Below are positions 1 through 9,217 of a stretch of 13,350 bases of DNA, in pieces. Below the pieces are notes generated by a model. That model worked only from the letters and a program-made list of their open reading frames with translations, was not told where the DNA came from and ran no database searches. A program made the position numbers and the translations under genes. This DNA is from Alphaproteobacteria bacterium (GTDB lineage: Bacteria; Pseudomonadota; Alphaproteobacteria; Rhizobiales; Aestuariivirgaceae). Within the stretch, counting starts at the first letter, position 1; each line of letters begins with the position of its first letter. The stretch is taken from assembly GCA_026400595.1 (NCBI GenBank), contig JAPLOT010000039.1, forward strand, positions 1 through 13,350. The letters run 5' to 3'.

Positions 1-65
1 GCCCGGCGGGTCGGATCGGCCAATGCGTGGAAAGTCAGCGAGAGTCCAGGATCATGCTTAGCCAT
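1..65 (-). CDS. ArsR-family HTH transcriptional regulator (N-terminus only, cut by window edge)
   Basis: Reading leftward from the ATG at 63-65, the 21 complete codons end in the segment TFHALADPTRRA. This is the highly conserved opening of the winged-helix domain of ArsR/SmtB-type repressors, in the subgroup that usually continues 'ILxxL'. The rest of the gene, including the recognition helix and any metal-binding cysteines, lies outside the window, so the ligand is unknown. In many proteobacteria this subgroup sits next to an AHSA1/START-domain protein, but that cannot be checked here. No good Shine-Dalgarno is visible: a GAGG lies about 14 bases upstream. An inverted repeat spans the start codon and could be an autoregulatory operator. 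The family call is fairly secure from the motif; the exact start is less so. Confidence 0.75.
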   Translation of the reverse strand, partial: MAKHDPGLSLTFHALADPTRR

Positions 66-73
66 ATTGCTAA
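58..73. promoter_or_regulatory. Candidate operator palindrome over the arsR start codon
   Basis: TTAGC at 58-62 and GCTAA at 69-73 form a perfect 5-bp inverted repeat with a 6-bp spacer containing the start codon of the ArsR-family gene. A GCAAT-N5-GCAAT direct repeat lies on the same (minus) strand. ArsR-family repressors commonly bind AT-rich inverted repeats near their own start, so autoregulation is a reasonable inference. Half-sites this short can arise by chance. Confidence 0.3.
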
Positions 74-268
74 CTATTGCCTCGCGACCAGCGGTGCAAG
101 AAAAATTTCGTCGACTGGCTAAACATCTTCCGTCCGGGCCCTTCGGGTCGCGTGGCCCGTCCTGCTACCGGCTCGGAAAACTCCTGGCGCCCTTGTCGCC
201 ACGCAAGAGCGTTGAGTGGAGCAGTCACCGCAATTGAAGTGCGACGAACGCCATCTCAAAACCCATGA

Positions 269-418
269 AGTCCGAAACTGACGACATGTTGTGCTTTGCC
301 GCGGCTGTCCGAAGCCCATCCGTGGGGGATCGCCTTCGCATTCGGACTGTTGCACGGATTGGCTCCACTTGGTTGGTCCGTTCTGAGTGTTGGCCAACCA
401 TGCCTTGTCTTTCACGAT
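269..418 (+). pseudogene. Possible HupE/UreJ-like membrane protein remnant
   Basis: The frame beginning at 269 has no start codon in a useful place and ends with a TGA near 420. At about 320-360 it reads HPWGIAFAFGLLHGLA. HupE/UreJ-family proteins carry a very similar conserved segment (approximately PW..AFxFGLxHGxGFA) in one transmembrane helix, with the histidine thought to matter for nickel handling. Neither the upstream nor the downstream HupE helices can be followed in any frame. The stretch is therefore either a badly decayed fragment or a chance resemblance of about a dozen residues. Confidence 0.22.
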
Positions 419-467
419 TGAGAATGAGCAGGTGCGATCGATCACCTCGGCGGGCCTCTGCCGCTCT

Positions 468-487
468 GCGCCGGGATCGGCCGGCGC
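468..487 (-). terminator. Stem-loop just downstream of cgs, possible terminator
   Basis: GCGCCGG at 468-474 and CCGGCGC at 481-487 form a perfect 7-bp GC stem with a 6-base loop, about 10 bases past the cgs stop codon. No T-tract follows in the direction of transcription. It could be a weak or Rho-assisted end, or only a 3' stabilising hairpin. Confidence 0.35.
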
Positions 488-496
488 TCTCTGAAA

Positions 497-3400
497 TCAA
501 GCTCCGAAGGACTGTTCTGGGTCTGCAGGGACGGCAATAGTCGTGGACTGGGGCAACCCAAGACAGAGTTTCACGAGGTGGGTTGCTCCATCATCCAAGA
601 GCGGCAGAAGACAAGGGTCGGTCGGGTGGGGCACACCATCCAGTGTCACCGCCAAAACTCCGCAGCTGACGCCTGACGGATTCTCGACGTCAATCACATA
701 GGTCGAAGTGCGGTAGCGCAGCTTCATGGAATAGCCCGGCCAACTCTCAGGGATGCAAGGTTGAAGATGCAGGAACTTGCCCTGCAGATGGAGGCCAAGG
801 ATGCTCTCGATGCCCGCCCGCTGCAGCCATCCGGCCGATCCCGTGTACCAGGTCCATCCTCCGCGACCGGCATGTGGTGCGCGCGCATAGACGTCGGCAG
901 CAACGACATAGGGCTCGACCTTGTAGCGGTGAACATCGGCCCTGGTGCGCGCATGATTGATGGGATTGAGCATGGCGAACAGTTCAAATGCTTGGTTCCC
1001 ATGGCCGAGTTGCGCCAGCGCCATCACCGACCATGTGGCAGCATGCGTGTACTGCCCGCCGTTCTCGCGAATGCCGGGCGGATAGCCCTTAATATAGCCG
1101 GGATCGTGCGCGGTCTTGTCAAAGGGCGGCGCGAAGAGCAGGGCAAGACCATCCTTCCGCCTGACAAGTTCTCGCAGCAACGACGCCATTGCAACTTCAC
1201 GGCGGTCCGGGCTGGTCGCACCCGACAGAACTGACCATGACTGGGCAATGGAATCGATGCGGCACTCGTCGCTGGCCGAAGATCCGAGAGCGCTGCCGTC
1301 GTCATAAAAGCCGCGAAGAAACCACTCGCCATCCCAGGCAGAACGTTCCAGAGCAGCCCGTAGGCCCGACGCGTGGTTCCGCCAAGCGATGGCACGAGCC
1401 TTCTCCCCGCGCTGTTCCGAAATCGGAATGAAGGACGATAGTGCAGCATACAGAAACCAGCCCAGCCATACGCTCTCGCCCTCGCCCTTCAGACCCACGC
1501 GATTCATGCCGTCGTTCCAATCACCGGCTCCGATGAGTGGCAGTCCATGACGGCCAAGGGCCAGGCTGGCATCAAGAGCCCTGGCGCAATGCTCAAACAG
1601 CGTGGCAGATTGATCCGAAGGCTGCGGAAGAAAGAAGGCGTCGTGCTCATCACCGGAAAGCTGCGGGCCTTCGAGGAATGCAACCACCTCGTCAAGAACG
1701 CCTGCATCACCGGTGCCCGCCACGTAGTGGGCGGCGGCGAAGGCAAGCCAAGCGCGATCATCGGAGATGCGGGTGCGGACACCTTGACCGGAATGCGGCA
1801 ACCACCAATGCTGAACGTCGCCTTCTACGAATTGTCTTGCTGCAGCCCTCAACAAGTGCTCGCGCGTGAGATCGGGTCTGGCGGCAGCAAGTGCCATGCC
1901 GTCCTGAAGCTGGTCGCGAAAACCATAGGCTCCGCTCGATTGATAGAAGCCGGATCGCGCCCAGGTCCGCGAGGCCAGGGTCTGATAGAGAAGCCACCCG
2001 TTGAGCATGATGTCCATGGCCCGGTCCGGCGTTCTCACCTCGATTGCACCAAGTATTTTATCCCAATGGTTGGTGACTTCAGCCAGAGCCACATCAAGAT
2101 CTGCAGCGCGATAGCTTCCCACGATGCTTCGGGCCTCGTCTGCACTGCTTCCCTCTCCCAGAAGAAAGACCACCTCAGACGTTGCGCCGGGCGCAAGTGT
2201 GATCGTCGTACGCAGTGCGCCACATGGGTCGAGTCCTGCTCCGGTCGTCTTCGACAGTGGCACTCCGATCCCGAGGGCAGACGGAGTGGACAGACTTCCG
2301 TTGCGGCCGATGAACTCCCGGCGGTCGCCGGTCCAGTCGGTCTGCTTGCCAAGCAGGTCAGCAAAGGCCACTCGTCTGCCGAAATCGCGGTTCCAGGAAT
2401 TGGTGGCGAACATCGCGCCCGTCGCGGGGTCTATCGACGTCGCGACATGTAGAAGCGTACTGGAGCGCGCACGACCCAGCACCCACTCGACATAGGCCGT
2501 GAGGCCTAGGTGGCGCGTACGGCGGGAGGTATTGCGCAGTTGGAGCCGCGAGATCTTCACCGGTGCGTCAAGTGGCACGAATTGGGTGAGCGTGCTGGCA
2601 ATGCCATGGGCGCTATGCTCGAACCGGCTGTAGCCTCGACCATGGGTTGTCGTATAGCTGACAGCCGTATTGCGGACGGGGTGGAATGTCGGACTCCACA
2701 ATTCGCCAGTCTCGCTGTCCCGCAGATAGAAGGCCTCTCCTGGATGATCGCTTACTGGGTCGTTGGACCAGGGAGTCAGCTGATTTTCCCGGCTGTTGAC
2801 CGACCACGTATATCCTCCACCCTCTGCCGCAACCTGGAAGCCGAAGGCCGGATTGGCGATGACGTTGATCCATGGCGCGGGCGTTGCTTGGCCCGCCGCA
2901 CGCATGGTCACATACTCCTTGCCCCCATTGGAGAAGCCACCAAGTCCATTGAAGAACTCAAGCTCGGGCAGGGCACGGGGTACTGCCCGTTCCGTTACCG
3001 CGGGTTTGACGCTTGGAGGTGTCCTCGTCACGGGCAGGTTCTCGGAAACTCGGTCGAGTTGATCGAAGAGAGTGCCGCGCTGGGCCACCAGCACAACGCG
3101 TGCCGCAGATGCGAGGAGAGCGCAGGCTGCTGGCGACACGATGTCGGCCCTTAACACGAAGACACTGCCCTGAGGATCAACAACGCCGGACCGGTGGCGT
3201 GATGTCATCATGCGTACGAGTGTCTCGAGTGCGACGTGAAGATCCTGAACATAGGATGACTGCCGATCATTGAGGATCACCAGGTCGACCGGCAGCCCCT
3301 TCATCCGCCAGTACTCATGTGCCTGCAAGAGTTCCCTGGCGATGTCGAGATCGTCGATGTTCGATATGCGAAGCAAAAGGATCGGCAGATCGCCGGATAT

Positions 3401-6400
3401 GCCCTCTGACCACAGACCCGACTGAGCACCGGCTCCGGCCAGAATTGTTGCTGAGGAGGGCCGCAAGACTGGTGCGGCATAAACAAGGTGACCGGCGAGC
3501 CGCTGGAAGAGCGCGGCTTCGCCAGCCGAAACCCCGAGGTGATGCAGCTGCACCTGCGCCTGCGTCCAGGCCAAGGTGGCTGCGCGGGTGAAAGCGGCCA
3601 TGTCACGATGCTTGTCGGCACAATCGAGAAGCGTCTGCCGGCCAGACGCCAGAAGTGTCCAGTAGGCGACGCTCACGGTGGACCCCGGCGAGACCTTAAC
3701 CCGATGACGGAGCGCGAAGACAGGATCGAGCACGGTGCCCACCGTGTTCGACAGCGCCCGTCCATCCATCATGGAAATCGGCGCATGCACGTCGTGACCA
3801 CGGCCGAGGAATCGCGCGCGATCGGTCTCGAATTCCGGTTTTCCGAATGTCGTTCCATGTACGACGGCGATATGTCCGGCCCAGATCTCATCATCTTCCG
3901 GTCGACGTTTCCGCCGTGTGGCGAGGATGAGTCCGATATCGGGCAGATACTCCGTCTCGACGAAAAGCTTGGAGAAGGCAGGATGGGCCATATCGTCGGC
4001 CTGGGTTGCCAGAGCCAGCTCGGCATAGGAAGTCACATCGATCTCTCGTGAGCGAGTCCCGCTGTTGGTGATGGTTACGCGCCGCACCTCCGCATCATAC
4101 TCGGGCGAAACAAGCACATCGAGAGTGGTCGTCAAGCCTTCGTCGGTTCGCTTGAACTCAACACGATCCTCGTTGAATGTTACCCGGTAGTCGTCCGGCC
4201 TGACGCAGCTTGGCTGGAATCCAGTGGACCATGTTGCTCCACTGTGGATGTCCCTGAGGAAGATGTATGCACCGTGGTCGTCGGCGGTTGCGTCCTCGCG
4301 CCAGCGTGTGACAGCGATCTTGTTCCAGAGACTGTAGCCGGAACCCGCTGCAGTGATCATGGTTGAGAAGTGGCCATTCGACAGGAGCTGCGTGACCGGT
4401 GTTGGGTGCTGTGCGGTCGCGTAGCGACGGCCCGATAGTGGCTCGATGTCCCGCGAGCGTGCGCCGGACTTGACCTCCGAGGCCCATGGCCTCGTCACGG
4501 AGACATCTCTGGGCATCCGCTCCTGAAGCAGCAACTCCGTCGCCTGAATGATGGGTTCGGCGTGAAACCTTTCTCTCATTCTGCCGTCGAAAAGCGTGTC
4601 AGCAATGGCGACAATGGTCATACCCTGATGATGAGCCATGAAGGCCTTGACGACGGCGACCTTGGAGCCCTCGGGGACCCGCGATGGCGTGTAGTCCAGG
4701 GCTTCGTAGAAGCCGTGACTTCCAACTCCACCGGCGGCTTCCAGCCGCTTCAGGTTGGTCGCGGCCGCTGCCGGGTCAACCATTGTCGCGAGCGCCGAGG
4801 CATAGGGCGCGATCACACGATTTTCTGACAAGCCTCTCTTGAGGCCCAGGCCGGGCACGCCAAAGTTAGAATACTGGTAGGTCAGTTCGAGGTCTCGTGC
4901 ATTGTATGCCGACTCCGAAATGCCCCATGGCAGACCGAGCGACGCGGCATAGTCGATCTGGCGGCGCACCACAAGGCGGCTGGTTTGCTCGAGGAGGCTC
5001 CCCAAGGGTGCCCGCATGACCAAGGACGGCATGAGGTATTCGAACATCGAACCTGACCACGAGACAAGCGCCGCTGCATGGGCGACAGGCGTCACGGATC
5101 GGCCAAGGTGAAACCAATGGCGGGCCGGGATATCCCCCTTGGCGATGGCAAAGAAACTCGCGAGCCTCGCCTCGGAAGCCAGAAGGTCGTAGCAGTTGGG
5201 ATCCAGACTCCCTTGCGGAACCAGACAACCGATCGACAGCAGCATGCGGTCGCGGTCGAGAAGAAACCGGAAGTCCATCTCGAGCGCCATCGCTCGGCTC
5301 GCCACCTCAACGCCCAGGAGTCGAGTGTCGGCATCTTGCGGTGCGCCGCGACGGCGCGCGTCGATCGCCCTGATGACCGCTTGAGCCCAGAACAACATGT
5401 CGTCGCAGCTTCCTGGACCTCGCTCGCTTGCGAGTGCCAGTGCCATGTCGGCCATATCATCTGCCGCTTTCGTGAGACTGGAGAGACGCGACGTCAATGT
5501 CTCGCCAGATGCAATTGGAGACCGTGTGTCTGATAGCAGCTCCGCGAGAGCGGCGTCGAGCTGGTCCAGCGTGACGGTCTGTGTGCGTGGACCGCCGCGA
5601 AGCACTGCAATCTCAAGGCGGGTCAATTCGACGGCATCCGCAATGCCATCAAGCAGAGCTTCGTCATCTGCATCGGCTCTGCGCCAGCCTCCGCAGGCAT
5701 TCGCGAGGGCAATGAGATGACCTGCCAGATTGCCGCTGTCGACGGAAGATACATAGCGGGGATCCAGAGGGCGGAGGTCTCTTGTGTCATACCAGTTGAA
5801 GAGATGCCCTTTGTGCCGTTCCAGCCGATTCATCGTTGCAAGCGTGGCCTCAAGTCGTTCGATAGCTTCCGTCAGCCCGATCCAGCCGAAGTCCCGCGCG
5901 CTGACCACGGAGAGGAGATAGAGCCCGATATTGGTGGGCGAGGTGCGGTGGGCCACGACGGGAACTGGCGTTTCCTGGAAATTGTCGGGCGGCAACAAGT
6001 TGTCCGTGTCGGTGACGAAGCTTTCGAAGAAACGCCAGGTACGACGCGCTGTGATCCTCAATGCCAGGGTGTCGTCCTGCGATATGGTCAGCTTGCCGGA
6101 GTCACGATTGGCAAAGCTCACCCGCAGGGCGATCGCCGGCGAAACCGTCCAAAGCAGGGCAAACACCATGGCCAGCGGCCATGTCCCTTGACCTGAGGCA
6201 AGCGCGACCAGGATAGCCAAGGCACCGATGAGAGGAGCCGCCGCCATCTGACGATAAAAACCAGAAAGATTGAGGCTGCGTCCGGCTCCGGCCTGTGCGG
6301 CGGGCACCCATTCCAGCAGGTTCCGATGCGAGATAAAGAGGCGATACAACGTGCGGATGATGGCATCGCCCATCAACCATGCCTGGTGAGCGAGGAAGGC

Positions 6401-9088
6401 AAGGATCAAGCCCGAAAGCGACAAGGCGAGCAGCAAGTCCCCAACGAGTGCGCGGAGATGGCTGGCAATGGTCACGCCACCACGGCGCGGGGGAATCGCC
6501 GCAAAGACCGGGATCATGGCCGGCGTGACGATCAGCGCGATGATGAAGACCGTCCAGATCAGAGCAGCATGGAAGGTGAGGGCGAGACCGGCCAGGAGGG
6601 CGAGAACGGCACAGGGCGCCACAAGCGTCCGGCGCAGATTGTCGAGCATTTTCCATCGCCCTACCGCAGGAATGTGGCTGAATGACACGATAGCGCCTGC
6701 CGGCGGAGGTACTCTGCCGAGAAGCCACGGCAGAAGCTGCCAGTCGCCGCGCGCCCAGCGATGATGACGCTGCGCACCGACGTCGTAGCGAGACGGAAAG
6801 TCTTCGACAACCTCGACATCGGAGGCCAATCCCGCACGGGCGAAGATGCCTTCGAAGAGATCATGGCTGAGAACGGTCGACGCGGGAACGCGCCCCTCGA
6901 GTGCAGCCTCGAAGGCATCCACGTCGTACATGCCTTTGCCGGCATAGGAGCCCTCGCCGAACATGTCCTGGTAGACGTCGGACACCGCAGAGGCATAGGG
7001 ATCGATGCCGCTCACGCTGGAAAAGATCCGCTGAAAGAGAGAGCCCTCCTGTCCCATTGGCAGGGACGGCGTGACTCTCGGCTGCAGCACCGCGTATCCC
7101 GCGATGACGCGCGATGTTTGCGAGTCGAACAGGGGACGATTGAGTGGATGCGCCATCTTGCCGATCAGCTTCAGCACGGTCTCCCGCGGCAAGCGCGTAT
7201 CTGCGTCAAGCGTCAAGACATAGCGGACACCGGTGGGAGCAACCGGATCGAGTCCTTCGATGGCAACGAAGTTGGTATCCTCCGCCCCACGCAGCCAGCG
7301 GTTCAACTCATGCAGCTTGCCGCGTTTCCGCTCCCATCCGATCCAGCGGTTCTCGCTCGCGACCCAGGATCGCTTGCGGTGAAGAAGAAGGAAACGGGGG
7401 CCGCCACTGGCGACGCCATACCTTAGGTTCAACTGCGAGATACCGTGAACTGCGACGGACAGAAGCGCGTTATCGCTGGTGTCATGTTCCGCGCTGGAGT
7501 CCACCCAGTCCGACAGCATTGCAAAATGCAAATTGTCGTCGGGGCTGGTGAGGTAGTGTATTTCGAGTCGTTCGATCTGCGCGCGTATCGCGCCCGCTGT
7601 CGTCAGCAGCGTTGGCACAGCCACAACGGTTCTGAGTTCTGGGGGCACACCATCCCGCAGCCCAAGGGCCGGCAGGCGTACGGCATCAAAGCCGAAGCTC
7701 ACAGCTCTGTTCACCAGCGCCACAGCTGCATCCATGGCAGGTATCGCGCTGAGGATGGCAAGCAGCAACATCGCCACGCCAGCCTGGGCTGCATGAGCCA
7801 AAAGGGTAAGAGGTATCGCCAGCAGTCCCGCCGCAACCAGAGCTATGGCGGCGGCGTAGCCACCAACGCCGATCATCCCGCTCAACTTAGCTATCCTTGC
7901 CCGGGGTGTCGGTCGGAAGCCAATTCCTCGTTCGAACGCTTGGCGTCCGGCTCCGATGAGCACATGGCCGGGGTCAAACACTCGATCATCCGGATTGTTC
8001 GTGTCCCGCAGAGCGCCCGTGGCTTCTACGGCTCGGGTAGCAACTTCGAGCTCTGTCAGCGTGGAGCCTCGGGCGAGCTGCTCGATGGCACTTCGGTAGA
8101 GTGTCCGCGTTGCGAAGTCCATGTCGCTGAAGGCGCAGCCGGACGCCAAGATTCCATCGACATGGCTGCTCGCTTCAACAAGGTCACGCCAGTCGACATC
8201 GGAAGCCAACCGCAGGCTGGTAATGACATTCCGAACCGAAACGTTCGATGCCCCTTGCCGCATATGGACTTCACGCACGGCGGACTCGGCGGACGTGCCA
8301 TGCTCGGCCAGCCTGCGATCGAGCCATTCCAGCGCGGGTGTGAGGCGGGGGTCCTGATCGCGTAGTCGGTGGACCAGTTGAACGGCAAAGGCCGATGACA
8401 AAGGCCCCTGGCCATAGGCCGAGAAAGCCAGTTCAGGTGGCGTCGTCGCCTTGCCGATATCGGCAAGAAGCTGATCCGCAAGCACGTCAGCTTCGGCGCG
8501 TTCAAGCCGATGCCTCACTGTGTCGTCGGCAAGCCGGCGCAGGTTCTCGATGAGAATGATGCGCAACGTTACAGATATTGCCCACAACTCGCCGATCGTG
8601 AGCGGCTGGACCGACTGATAAGCAGCAAGATAGCGAAGCAGAAGTCCTGGTTCAAAGCAGCTGTCGGAATGGGCCACGAAAGCCCAAGTGAGACCGAAGA
8701 TGCGGGGGTAGCCCGCGAAGGGACCAGTGCTAAGCTTGGGCAACTGCCTGTAGTATCCTGCCGGCAGATCAGCATGTACCTCCCGCACATGCCGTTCAAC
8801 AAGATGGTAGTTATCGACCAGCCACTCGGACGCGGGCGTGATGCTGCGGCCTTCGCCGATGGCTTTGACCGCACTGTTGTAAGCAGCCAACAGAACGGTG
8901 CCGTTATCGTTCAGGCGTCCGACCAGCGACTTGCCTGCACTCCGGCGTGGTGTGACGGTCTGCGCGGCGGCAAGGCTGCGGGCGTGGTCCTCGAGCCGCT
9001 CTGCGCTGAACAACTCGTCTCTTACAGCCTCGCGGCTCGACCACGGCGTGTTTCGGCTCGACTGCGAGAAGAGCCTTGGATAAGACAT
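497..9088 (-). CDS. ndvB: Cyclic beta-1,2-glucan synthase (NdvB/ChvB/Cgs family)
   Basis: Giant inner-membrane enzyme that builds cyclic beta-1,2-glucan from UDP-glucose. It is a full-length 2863 aa, close to the roughly 2800-2870 aa of Sinorhizobium NdvB and Brucella Cgs, with no frameshift. Domain order (approximate residues): N-terminal region with hydrophobic helices near 405-460; GT84 glycosyltransferase with DxD at D628/D630 (LDADTRLP) and a QxxxRW-type motif at Q773-W778; a multi-helix membrane block about 810-995; a glycoamylase-like (GH189) cyclisation domain about 1020-1530, with acidic candidates E1392 in GISESAYN and E1462 in FYEALD; then two GH94-type regions ending in the phosphorylase domain, with GDWNDG and its likely catalytic D2526. 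From family knowledge, GT84 elongates a protein-linked chain, GH189 cyclises it and GH94 trims its length. I chose the ATG at 9086-9088 because GGAAAGG lies 5 bases upstream; an in-frame GTG at 9109 has a poorer site. The NdvA/ChvA exporter is absent here. Confidence 0.97.
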   Translation of the reverse strand: MSYPRLFSQSSRNTPWSSREAVRDELFSAERLEDHARSLAAAQTVTPRRSAGKSLVGRLNDNGTVLLAAYNSAVKAIGEGRSITPASEWLVDNYHLVERHVREVHADLPAGYYRQLPKLSTGPFAGYPRIFGLTWAFVAHSDSCFEPGLLLRYLAAYQSVQPLTIGELWAISVTLRIILIENLRRLADDTVRHRLERAEADVLADQLLADIGKATTPPELAFSAYGQGPLSSAFAVQLVHRLRDQDPRLTPALEWLDRRLAEHGTSAESAVREVHMRQGASNVSVRNVITSLRLASDVDWRDLVEASSHVDGILASGCAFSDMDFATRTLYRSAIEQLARGSTLTELEVATRAVEATGALRDTNNPDDRVFDPGHVLIGAGRQAFERGIGFRPTPRARIAKLSGMIGVGGYAAAIALVAAGLLAIPLTLLAHAAQAGVAMLLLAILSAIPAMDAAVALVNRAVSFGFDAVRLPALGLRDGVPPELRTVVAVPTLLTTAGAIRAQIERLEIHYLTSPDDNLHFAMLSDWVDSSAEHDTSDNALLSVAVHGISQLNLRYGVASGGPRFLLLHRKRSWVASENRWIGWERKRGKLHELNRWLRGAEDTNFVAIEGLDPVAPTGVRYVLTLDADTRLPRETVLKLIGKMAHPLNRPLFDSQTSRVIAGYAVLQPRVTPSLPMGQEGSLFQRIFSSVSGIDPYASAVSDVYQDMFGEGSYAGKGMYDVDAFEAALEGRVPASTVLSHDLFEGIFARAGLASDVEVVEDFPSRYDVGAQRHHRWARGDWQLLPWLLGRVPPPAGAIVSFSHIPAVGRWKMLDNLRRTLVAPCAVLALLAGLALTFHAALIWTVFIIALIVTPAMIPVFAAIPPRRGGVTIASHLRALVGDLLLALSLSGLILAFLAHQAWLMGDAIIRTLYRLFISHRNLLEWVPAAQAGAGRSLNLSGFYRQMAAAPLIGALAILVALASGQGTWPLAMVFALLWTVSPAIALRVSFANRDSGKLTISQDDTLALRITARRTWRFFESFVTDTDNLLPPDNFQETPVPVVAHRTSPTNIGLYLLSVVSARDFGWIGLTEAIERLEATLATMNRLERHKGHLFNWYDTRDLRPLDPRYVSSVDSGNLAGHLIALANACGGWRRADADDEALLDGIADAVELTRLEIAVLRGGPRTQTVTLDQLDAALAELLSDTRSPIASGETLTSRLSSLTKAADDMADMALALASERGPGSCDDMLFWAQAVIRAIDARRRGAPQDADTRLLGVEVASRAMALEMDFRFLLDRDRMLLSIGCLVPQGSLDPNCYDLLASEARLASFFAIAKGDIPARHWFHLGRSVTPVAHAAALVSWSGSMFEYLMPSLVMRAPLGSLLEQTSRLVVRRQIDYAASLGLPWGISESAYNARDLELTYQYSNFGVPGLGLKRGLSENRVIAPYASALATMVDPAAAATNLKRLEAAGGVGSHGFYEALDYTPSRVPEGSKVAVVKAFMAHHQGMTIVAIADTLFDGRMRERFHAEPIIQATELLLQERMPRDVSVTRPWASEVKSGARSRDIEPLSGRRYATAQHPTPVTQLLSNGHFSTMITAAGSGYSLWNKIAVTRWREDATADDHGAYIFLRDIHSGATWSTGFQPSCVRPDDYRVTFNEDRVEFKRTDEGLTTTLDVLVSPEYDAEVRRVTITNSGTRSREIDVTSYAELALATQADDMAHPAFSKLFVETEYLPDIGLILATRRKRRPEDDEIWAGHIAVVHGTTFGKPEFETDRARFLGRGHDVHAPISMMDGRALSNTVGTVLDPVFALRHRVKVSPGSTVSVAYWTLLASGRQTLLDCADKHRDMAAFTRAATLAWTQAQVQLHHLGVSAGEAALFQRLAGHLVYAAPVLRPSSATILAGAGAQSGLWSEGISGDLPILLLRISNIDDLDIARELLQAHEYWRMKGLPVDLVILNDRQSSYVQDLHVALETLVRMMTSRHRSGVVDPQGSVFVLRADIVSPAACALLASAARVVLVAQRGTLFDQLDRVSENLPVTRTPPSVKPAVTERAVPRALPELEFFNGLGGFSNGGKEYVTMRAAGQATPAPWINVIANPAFGFQVAAEGGGYTWSVNSRENQLTPWSNDPVSDHPGEAFYLRDSETGELWSPTFHPVRNTAVSYTTTHGRGYSRFEHSAHGIASTLTQFVPLDAPVKISRLQLRNTSRRTRHLGLTAYVEWVLGRARSSTLLHVATSIDPATGAMFATNSWNRDFGRRVAFADLLGKQTDWTGDRREFIGRNGSLSTPSALGIGVPLSKTTGAGLDPCGALRTTITLAPGATSEVVFLLGEGSSADEARSIVGSYRAADLDVALAEVTNHWDKILGAIEVRTPDRAMDIMLNGWLLYQTLASRTWARSGFYQSSGAYGFRDQLQDGMALAAARPDLTREHLLRAAARQFVEGDVQHWWLPHSGQGVRTRISDDRAWLAFAAAHYVAGTGDAGVLDEVVAFLEGPQLSGDEHDAFFLPQPSDQSATLFEHCARALDASLALGRHGLPLIGAGDWNDGMNRVGLKGEGESVWLGWFLYAALSSFIPISEQRGEKARAIAWRNHASGLRAALERSAWDGEWFLRGFYDDGSALGSSASDECRIDSIAQSWSVLSGATSPDRREVAMASLLRELVRRKDGLALLFAPPFDKTAHDPGYIKGYPPGIRENGGQYTHAATWSVMALAQLGHGNQAFELFAMLNPINHARTRADVHRYKVEPYVVAADVYARAPHAGRGGWTWYTGSAGWLQRAGIESILGLHLQGKFLHLQPCIPESWPGYSMKLRYRTSTYVIDVENPSGVSCGVLAVTLDGVPHPTDPCLLPLLDDGATHLVKLCLGLPQSTTIAVPADPEQSFGA

Positions 9089-9217
9089 GCGTACCTTTCC
9101 GGCGTTCACGGACGCCTGACGGGGCCGATGGGTCCCGTCGCACCTGGAGTCAGCGCACCGGGCTGGATGACAGGTCAGGATCCCGTTGGAATTCGGAGCC
9201 TGTGCCGGCGGCCAGCC

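Larger units (their letters stand above)
66..496. other. Intergenic stretch without a convincing gene
   Basis: These 431 bases lie between the cgs stop codon and the arsR start. Open frames exist on both strands, but none has a good ribosome binding site or recognisable product. The only protein-like signal is a plus-strand frame open from about 269 to 420. It contains a short segment like the conserved core of HupE/UreJ membrane proteins (see the separate entry). The left end must carry the arsR promoter, but no clear -35/-10 pair stands out. Confidence 0.5.

Noticed and set aside
135..159. CGGGCC...GGCCCG inverted repeat
   Set aside because: It has a 13-base loop and no T-tract, is not positioned at a gene end, and is of the length expected by chance in GC-rich DNA.
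225..500. Minus-strand frames downstream of cgs (225-500 and 119-445)
   Set aside because: The translations are Arg/Ser-rich with no ribosome site or family similarity, and the two frames overlap each other.
1547..2452. Long plus-strand open frame (301 aa) opposite cgs
   Set aside because: It lies entirely antisense to the clearly conserved GH94 part of cgs, and its translation has no domain pattern. Long antisense frames are expected in GC-rich coding DNA.
7445..8365. Plus-strand open frame (306 aa) opposite cgs
   Set aside because: It is antisense to the N-terminal and membrane part of Cgs, with a Ser/Arg/His-rich translation of no recognisable family. It is a shadow of cgs.
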